From positions 1-35,973 of the forward strand of contig CANQJZ010000026.1 in assembly GCA_947624385.1 (NCBI GenBank): a stretch of DNA of 35,973 nt. Reading direction: 5' to 3'. The notes under the pieces were generated by a model that searched no databases, had not been told where the DNA came from, and worked only from the letters and a program-made list of their open reading frames with translations. The translations under genes were made by a program, and so were the position numbers. Each line of letters begins with the position of its first letter. The first letter of the stretch is position 1. Below, piece by piece: positions 32,278-35,973 of this stretch. This DNA comes from an uncultured Oscillospiraceae bacterium. Its GTDB lineage: Bacteria; Bacillota; Clostridia; Oscillospirales; Oscillospiraceae.

Positions 32278-32445
32278 TTGATCGACTATAAAAAGATGTA
32301 CGCGATCCTTTGCGCGGCGGCGTCAGATGCGCTGGACGCGCTGCCGGATACGCCGGAGAACGCCAGGGGGCGGCTCCTTTTGCAGACGGCGCTGTTCCAG
32401 GCGGAGGACCTGTATATTTTTCAGACGGACCCCGACGAGGAATAG
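32278..32445 (+). CDS. 55-residue protein with TTG start, function unknown
   Basis: The frame opens at TTG with AGGAGGTG 9 bp upstream, an ideal ribosome site, and ends at TAG. The product begins MIDYKKMYAILCAAASDALD and ends LYIFQTDPDEE; it is predicted helical and acidic. Small proteins of the same plan (DYKKMY start, helical middle, E-rich end with LYI) are, as I recall, common beside XRE regulators in clostridial phages and elements. No function is known to me. It is divergent from the XRE pair and probably under the same operators. Confidence 0.72.
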   Translation: MIDYKKMYAILCAAASDALDALPDTPENARGRLLLQTALFQAEDLYIFQTDPDEE

Positions 32446-32451
32446 GCCGGC

Positions 32452-32480
32452 TTGACAAACACGTGCCCTGTCTCTATGAT
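32452..32480 (+). promoter_or_regulatory. Strong sigma-A promoter of the 70-residue protein gene
   Basis: TTGACA (32452-32457, perfect), a 17-bp spacer and TATGAT (32475-32480, 5 of 6). It is among the best-matching promoters in the window. The leader to the ATG at 32549 is about 62 nt, with no structure I can argue for. Confidence 0.85.
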
Positions 32481-32548
32481 ACGTATGTTAAGAGAAAACG
32501 CCCGGACAGATCGGCTGAGAGCATATCAAGACGAAAGCAGGTGGGACT

Positions 32549-32761
32549 ATGTTGGGAAGGAAGAAGGGACCACGGTACGACAGGACCGGCAAACAGCCGG
32601 TCGTCCGCGCCAGCATCTGCACCGGCGAGAAGGTGGCCGGGTACCGGGATACCGCCACAGGCCGCTTTGTGGAGGTGGTGCTGATCCGCAGCGACGCCGA
32701 TCTGGAGCAGTTCTTGCGGGACTACGGCTTCGACAGGAGCGAGGTCAAATACGAGTGGTGA
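32549..32761 (+). CDS. 70-residue conserved-looking protein, function unknown
   Basis: A basic N-terminus (MLGRKKGPRYDRTGKQP), then VVRASICTGEKVAGYRD and FVEVVLIRSDADLEQFLRDYGF. The single Cys in SICTGEKVAGY and the D/E-LEQFLRDYG end look like a small clostridial family that I believe is widespread but unnamed. AGCAGGTGGG serves as ribosome site. It has its own near-consensus promoter and a terminator at its end, so it is a single-gene unit, apparently well expressed. I would not assign a function. Confidence 0.85.
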   Translation: MLGRKKGPRYDRTGKQPVVRASICTGEKVAGYRDTATGRFVEVVLIRSDADLEQFLRDYGFDRSEVKYEW

Positions 32762-32776
32762 TATGGATAACAGTAA

Positions 32777-32802
32777 GTGCCTGCCGCGATTCCGGCAGGC
32801 AC
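32777..32802. terminator. Bidirectional terminator between the 70-residue gene and spoVT
   Basis: GTGCCTGCC and GGCAGGCAC pair perfectly around an 8-nt loop, followed by ATTTTC on the plus strand. It lies between two converging genes and probably serves both. The arms resemble those of the terminator at 31625-31647. Confidence 0.8.
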
Positions 32803-32806
32803 ATTT

Positions 32807-33349
32807 TCAGCTCTCCATCTGTTTGCCGAGAAAGCCGCTGACCGTGGTGGCCAGCTTCAGCTCCACGTCCCCGGCGCGAACGCCGTCGCCCCGCTCCAGA
32901 AACACCACGCAGCCCAGCACGTCCCCCTCCGACAGGATGGGCACGGCCACAGCCGCCGCGGGGGAGTTCTCAGCGTCTGTGACGGGCACCTTTCGCCCGC
33001 CCGGGTCGGCCCGGTATGCCTTGCGGCCCTCCATGATCTCCTCCAGCGCGGGACTGATATGCCGGTCCAGGATGTCTTTCCGGCCCTGGCCGGCGGCGGC
33101 GATCACGCTGTCCCGGTCGCACACGGCCGCGGAATACTCCGCCGTCTTGTGCATGGACTCGCATATCTGCTCGGCAAAAGCGCTCATCTCGCCCATGGGG
33201 GAGTATTTCTTGAAAATGACCTCCCCGTCCTTTTCCGTGTAGATCTCCAGCGGGTCGCCCTCGCGGATGCGCATGGTGCGGCGTATCTCCTTGGGGATGA
33301 CCACCCGGCCAAGGTCGTCGATGCGCCGCACGATCCCTGTTGCTTTCAT
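32807..33349 (-). CDS. spoVT: Stage V sporulation regulator SpoVT
   Basis: AbrB-type regulator of forespore genes. The ATG at 33349, with AGGAGGAT upstream, gives 180 residues, the known SpoVT size. The DNA-binding swapped-hairpin domain is at 1-50 (MKATGIVRRIDDLGRVVIPK and KEIRRTMRIREGDPLEI), and the rest is a GAF-like domain (AAVCDRDSVIAAAGQG through GCVVFLERGDGV). The full-length GAF part separates it from AbrB and Abh. Its presence indicates a sporulating ancestor. The Firmicute neighbour mfd/yabM is not in this window, and the gene stands alone between converging and diverging genes. Confidence 0.94.
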   Translation of the reverse strand: MKATGIVRRIDDLGRVVIPKEIRRTMRIREGDPLEIYTEKDGEVIFKKYSPMGEMSAFAEQICESMHKTAEYSAAVCDRDSVIAAAGQGRKDILDRHISPALEEIMEGRKAYRADPGGRKVPVTDAENSPAAAVAVPILSEGDVLGCVVFLERGDGVRAGDVELKLATTVSGFLGKQMES

Positions 33350-33547
33350 CTTTATCTTTATCCTCCTGTCATCTTTTTGTCGGACAGGATTTATTATCCG
33401 CAAAAGTCCCAAACCTATACAAAGCGCCGAAAATTGGCAGCTATTGCGAATTAAGAAAATCTTAAGGCACTGATGGCGTTTTCTTCTCCACAAACGGGCC
33501 GATCCGTGTTATTATAAAGGATAGTGACGAACAAAGGAGAGCTTTGC
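33350..33547. other. Divergent gap between spoVT and the NlpC/P60 gene
   Basis: About 200 AT-rich bases with promoters for both sides presumably inside. TATTAT (33510-33515) or TATAAA (33514-33519) could serve the plus-strand gene, but I find no good minus-35 partner. On the spoVT side I see no confident sigma-A or forespore promoter. Confidence 0.4.
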
Positions 33548-34333
33548 ATGAAAAAGACGAAAAATGCCCGAGGCAGGATCAAGGCGGAGCTGTGTGTGAT
33601 ATGCGTTCTGGCCCTGGCGCTGGTGACGGTGCTGCTGTGGCGGTCCGGCCGGGCGAAAGAGACGGCAAAGGAAGCGGCGGAGGCCACGCCTGTCCCGACG
33701 GCCATCCCCACCTCCGTGCCCACCCCCTCCCCTATCCCGCCGGATATGTTCGAGTGGCGGGAGGGAGAATACGTACATGTGGAATACGGCCCGTCCTCCA
33801 GCAATACCATCGACGCGAGCCGCCTCAAAAACCCCAGCGTGAAAAACAGCGAGGACCTGGTGGCCTGGGCGCAGATGGCCTGGGAGAACCAGTGGGGCTA
33901 CGTCTGGGGCACCTTCGGCGACGTGCTGACCGAGGACCTTTTGCAGTACAAGCTGGACCAGTACGGCGAGGCCGTGGAGGAATACGAGCAGATCATCCGG
34001 GAGAAGTGGATGGGCCGCCGGGTGGTGGACTGCGCGGGGCTCATCAAGGCATACGGCTGGTACGAACCAAGCGAGGACGCCATTATGTACTGCTCCAGCG
34101 ACATGCCGGACATCGGCACCGACGGCTTTTATGAGGACGCGCCGGACAAGGGACCCATCGACACCCTGCCGGAGACGCCGGGGCTGCTGGTGTACGCCCC
34201 GGGGCACATCGGCGTGTACATAGGCGACGGCTGGGCCATCGAGGCCATCTCCCACGCCGGCGGCGTGGTGAAGACCCGGGTGGCGGACCGGACCTGGACC
34301 CACTGGCTGCAATGCCCGTATATCCAATATTGA
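33548..34333 (+). CDS. Membrane-anchored or secreted NlpC/P60-type cysteine peptidase
   Basis: Likely cell-wall hydrolase or relative. The ATG at 33548 follows AAAGGAGAG. In 261 residues: an N-terminal membrane segment at about 14-31, a T/P/S linker (ATPVPTAIPTSVPTPSPIPP, 47-65), and an NlpC/P60-like domain with the triad C162 (VDCAGLIKAYGWY), H220 (GHIGVYIG) and H236 (ISHAGG). Between WGYVWGTFG (about 116-124), which would normally be close to the Cys, and C162 there is an acidic insert of about 35 residues (LTEDLLQYKLDQYGEAVEEYEQIIREKW). There are no SH3 or LysM binding domains. Bond specificity is not decidable. Confidence 0.85.
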   Translation: MKKTKNARGRIKAELCVICVLALALVTVLLWRSGRAKETAKEAAEATPVPTAIPTSVPTPSPIPPDMFEWREGEYVHVEYGPSSSNTIDASRLKNPSVKNSEDLVAWAQMAWENQWGYVWGTFGDVLTEDLLQYKLDQYGEAVEEYEQIIREKWMGRRVVDCAGLIKAYGWYEPSEDAIMYCSSDMPDIGTDGFYEDAPDKGPIDTLPETPGLLVYAPGHIGVYIGDGWAIEAISHAGGVVKTRVADRTWTHWLQCPYIQY

Positions 34334-34358
34334 AAATTCAAAAACTTGCGTATATAAT
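34330..34358 (+). promoter_or_regulatory. Promoter of asnS
   Basis: TTGAAA (34330-34335, 5 of 6), a 17-bp spacer and TATAAT (34353-34358, 6 of 6). The minus-35 overlaps the stop codon of the NlpC/P60 gene. The start site near 34365 leaves a leader of about 29 nt, too short for a T-box riboswitch. Confidence 0.85.
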
Positions 34359-34393
34359 GGCGGCATACTGAATCGGCAGGGAGGCAGCAAACC

Positions 34394-35788
34394 ATGACCA
34401 GAACGAAGATCGCCCGGCTTTGGGCCGACGCGTCCCAATTTGCGGACAAGTCCGTCACCGTGTGCGGCTGGGCGCGGACCATCCGGGACCAGAAAAATTT
34501 CGGCTTCATCGACCTGAACGACGGCAGCTCCTTCAAGGGTGTGCAGGTCGTGTTCGAGCGGGCCAATTTAGATAATTACGACGACATCGCCAGGCTCAAC
34601 GTGGGCGCGGCCCTGATCGTGACGGGTGTGCTGGTGCTCACGCCAGAGGCCAAGCAGCCCTTTGAGATCAAGGCGGCGAAAATCGACGTGGAGGGCGTGT
34701 CCGCGCCGGACTATCCCCTGCAGAAAAAGCGCCACACGGTGGAGTATCTGCGGACCATCCAGCACCTGCGGCCCAGGACGAATCTCTTTTCCGCGGCGTT
34801 TCGGGTCCGGTCCGTGGCGGCCCAGGCCGTCCATGCGTTTTTCCAGGGCCGGGGCTTCGTGTACGTACACACGCCCATCATCACCGGCTCCGACTGCGAG
34901 GGCGCCGGCGAGATGTTCCAGGTCACGACCCTGGACATCAGCGACCCGCCCCGGAACGAGGACGGCTCCGTGGACTACACGAAAGACTTTTTCGGCAAAC
35001 CCACCAACCTGACCGTCTCCGGCCAGCTGAACGCGGAGAACTTCGCCATGGCCTTCGGGGATGTGTACACCTTCGGCCCGACTTTTCGGGCGGAAAATTC
35101 CAACACCCAGCGCCACGCGGCGGAGTTCTGGATGATCGAGCCGGAGATGGCCTTCTGCGATCTGGAGGGCGATCTGGAGTGCATGGAGGCGATGGTCAAG
35201 TATATCATCAACACCGTGCTGGAGCGCTGCCCCCAGGAGCTGGAGTTTTTCAACGCCTTCGTGGACAAGGGACTGCTGGACCGGCTGCACCACGTGGCGG
35301 ACAGCGACTTTGGCCGGGTCAGCTACACCGAGGCCATTGAGCTGCTGAAAAAGTCCGGTGCGGAATTTAAATACCCGGTGGAATGGGGCATGGACCTGCA
35401 GACCGAGCACGAGCGGTATCTGACCGAGCAGATCTACAAAAAGCCCCTGTTTGTGACGGATTATCCCAAGCAGATCAAGGCGTTTTACATGCGCCTGAAC
35501 GACGACGGGAAGACTGTGGCGGCGGCGGACTGCCTGGTGCCTGGCATCGGGGAGATCATCGGCGGCAGCCAGCGCGAGGAACGGCTGGACGTGCTCACCG
35601 CCCGCATGCAGGAGCTGGGCCTGAAGGAAGAGGATTACTGGTGGTACCTGGACCTGCGGCGCTATGGCTCCTGCCGCCACGCGGGCTTCGGCCTGGGCTT
35701 TGAGCGTATGGTCATGTACCTCACCGGCGTTTCCAACATCCGGGACGTGGAGCTGCACCCCCGGACCGTGGGCAACGCGGAATTTTAA
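34394..35788 (+). CDS. asnS: Asparaginyl-tRNA synthetase
   Basis: Charges tRNA(Asn). The 464 residues have an OB-fold anticodon domain (about 1-105, [22 protein letters not shown]) and a class IIb catalytic core with motif 2 [21 protein letters not shown] at 231-251 and motif 3 GFGLGFER at 431-438, ending in TVGNAEF, close to the family's usual RTPGNAEF. GGGAGG is 9 bp before the ATG. It has its own promoter. A direct AsnRS means Asn-tRNA need not be made by the transamidation route. The gene is followed by a hairpin and copy 2 of the 115-bp repeat. Confidence 0.97.
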   Translation: MTRTKIARLWADASQFADKSVTVCGWARTIRDQKNFGFIDLNDGSSFKGVQVVFERANLDNYDDIARLNVGAALIVTGVLVLTPEAKQPFEIKAAKIDVEGVSAPDYPLQKKRHTVEYLRTIQHLRPRTNLFSAAFRVRSVAAQAVHAFFQGRGFVYVHTPIITGSDCEGAGEMFQVTTLDISDPPRNEDGSVDYTKDFFGKPTNLTVSGQLNAENFAMAFGDVYTFGPTFRAENSNTQRHAAEFWMIEPEMAFCDLEGDLECMEAMVKYIINTVLERCPQELEFFNAFVDKGLLDRLHHVADSDFGRVSYTEAIELLKKSGAEFKYPVEWGMDLQTEHERYLTEQIYKKPLFVTDYPKQIKAFYMRLNDDGKTVAAADCLVPGIGEIIGGSQREERLDVLTARMQELGLKEEDYWWYLDLRRYGSCRHAGFGLGFERMVMYLTGVSNIRDVELHPRTVGNAEF

Positions 35789-35806
35789 ATCGAGAGCAAA
35801 ATATCG

Positions 35807-35831
35807 CCGGGACCGGTTTTACCGGTCCCGG
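35807..35831 (+). terminator. Perfect hairpin after asnS
   Basis: CCGGGACCGGT-TTT-ACCGGTCCCGG has 11-bp arms and a 3-nt loop, 18 bp after the asnS stop. There is no U-run after it, so as an intrinsic terminator it is incomplete. The same geometry (11-3-11) stands before copy 1 of the 115-bp repeat. Confidence 0.55.
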
Positions 35832-35834
35832 TGT

Positions 35835-35949
35835 CAGACTGTCAAAAATTTAGCAAACGTGCGTAAAGCAAGGGGGAGCTCGAGGGGGACGGGAGTCCCG
35901 CCTCGAATGGGATAAATAGCCGCCATGCGCACGCTATGCGGGCGCGTGG
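35835..35949 (+). repeat. Dispersed 115-bp repeat, copy 2
   Basis: Agrees with 24186-24300 at 110 of 115 positions; the loop of the second hairpin reads CTATGC in place of CTTTGC. It starts 3 bp after a perfect hairpin downstream of asnS. Sequence after 35949 differs from that after copy 1, which defines the right end of the element. I see nothing else in 35950-35973. Confidence 0.9.
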
Positions 35950-35973
35950 TTTTGGGGCCCCCACGCGACACGC

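Noticed and set aside
32158-32445. Toxin-antitoxin system formed by the XRE genes and the 55-residue protein
   Set aside because: The small protein is divergent rather than co-transcribed with the regulators, and shows no toxin family motif; evidence supports only a regulatory module.
33350-33450. Forespore (sigma-F/G) promoter for spoVT, with GTATA and a GGATAATAAAT-like box 16 bp apart
   Set aside because: Only about three of five key minus-10 positions fit; too weak to annotate, although sporulation control would be expected for this gene.
34333-34393. Possible T-box riboswitch upstream of asnS
   Set aside because: The promoter at 34330-34358 leaves only about 29 nt of leader, and no T-box sequence or antiterminator is seen.

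Overview
The window is GC-rich bacterial chromosome, almost all housekeeping genes, most of them on the minus strand. Gene content and order point to a spore-forming Firmicute of the class Clostridia, probably a GC-rich Oscillospiraceae-type gut lineage. The indicators are the gdpP-rplI-dnaB and tilS-hpt-ftsH runs, a Firmicute-style dcw (division and cell wall) cluster, a MurE with the DNPR motif for meso-diaminopimelate, a SpoVT regulator, and an XpaC-family protein. This placement is inferred from gene order and protein character; no rRNA or other marker is present to confirm it.

Region 1 (1-9817, minus strand, read right to left): gdpP (c-di-AMP phosphodiesterase), a SAM methyltransferase, rplI, dnaB, tilS, hpt, ftsH and the N-terminal 93% or so of ychF. 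The genes are tightly packed or overlapping and probably form one long operon starting at a good promoter at 9851-9879.

Region 2 (9818-11210): a divergent sugar-phosphate nucleotidyltransferase gene (+), which looks like a bifunctional enzyme that has lost most of its mutase half, and a 30-codon gene (-) that looks like an internally shortened YegP/DUF1508 protein.

Region 3 (11211-23970, minus): the dcw cluster, in transcription order mraZ, rsmH, ftsL-like, a class B PBP with two PASTA domains, murE, mraY, ftsW, murG, murA, ftsQ and ftsZ. murF, murD and ftsA are not in the run. mraZ has a strong promoter followed by three MraZ boxes with exact 10-bp periodicity; ftsZ has its own promoter. 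A 78-bp hairpin repeat is present twice between murG and murA.

Region 4 (23971-27942): a secreted beta-helix protein of 1074 residues with a 6-residue TEEPV-type repeat and three fibronectin-III-like domains. It is bracketed on both sides by repeat-rich non-coding DNA.

Region 5 (27943-31558, minus): xpaC-like, punA, mtnA and yfcE, translationally close.

Region 6 (31559-35973): two small XRE regulators (-) divergent from a 55-residue protein (+), with a duplicated 19-bp operator-like sequence between them; a 70-residue protein (+) with a near-consensus promoter; spoVT (-); an NlpC/P60-type protein (+); and asnS (+) with its own promoter.

The least explained material is non-coding. There are two families of dispersed hairpin repeats. 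One is a 115-bp element with two nearly identical copies plus a 48-bp core copy. The other is a tandem hairpin element at two loci whose outer stems differ in sequence but keep their pairing around a fixed inner motif. I see no CRISPR array, no prophage, no insertion sequence transposase, no tRNA or rRNA, and no clear new defence system in the window.
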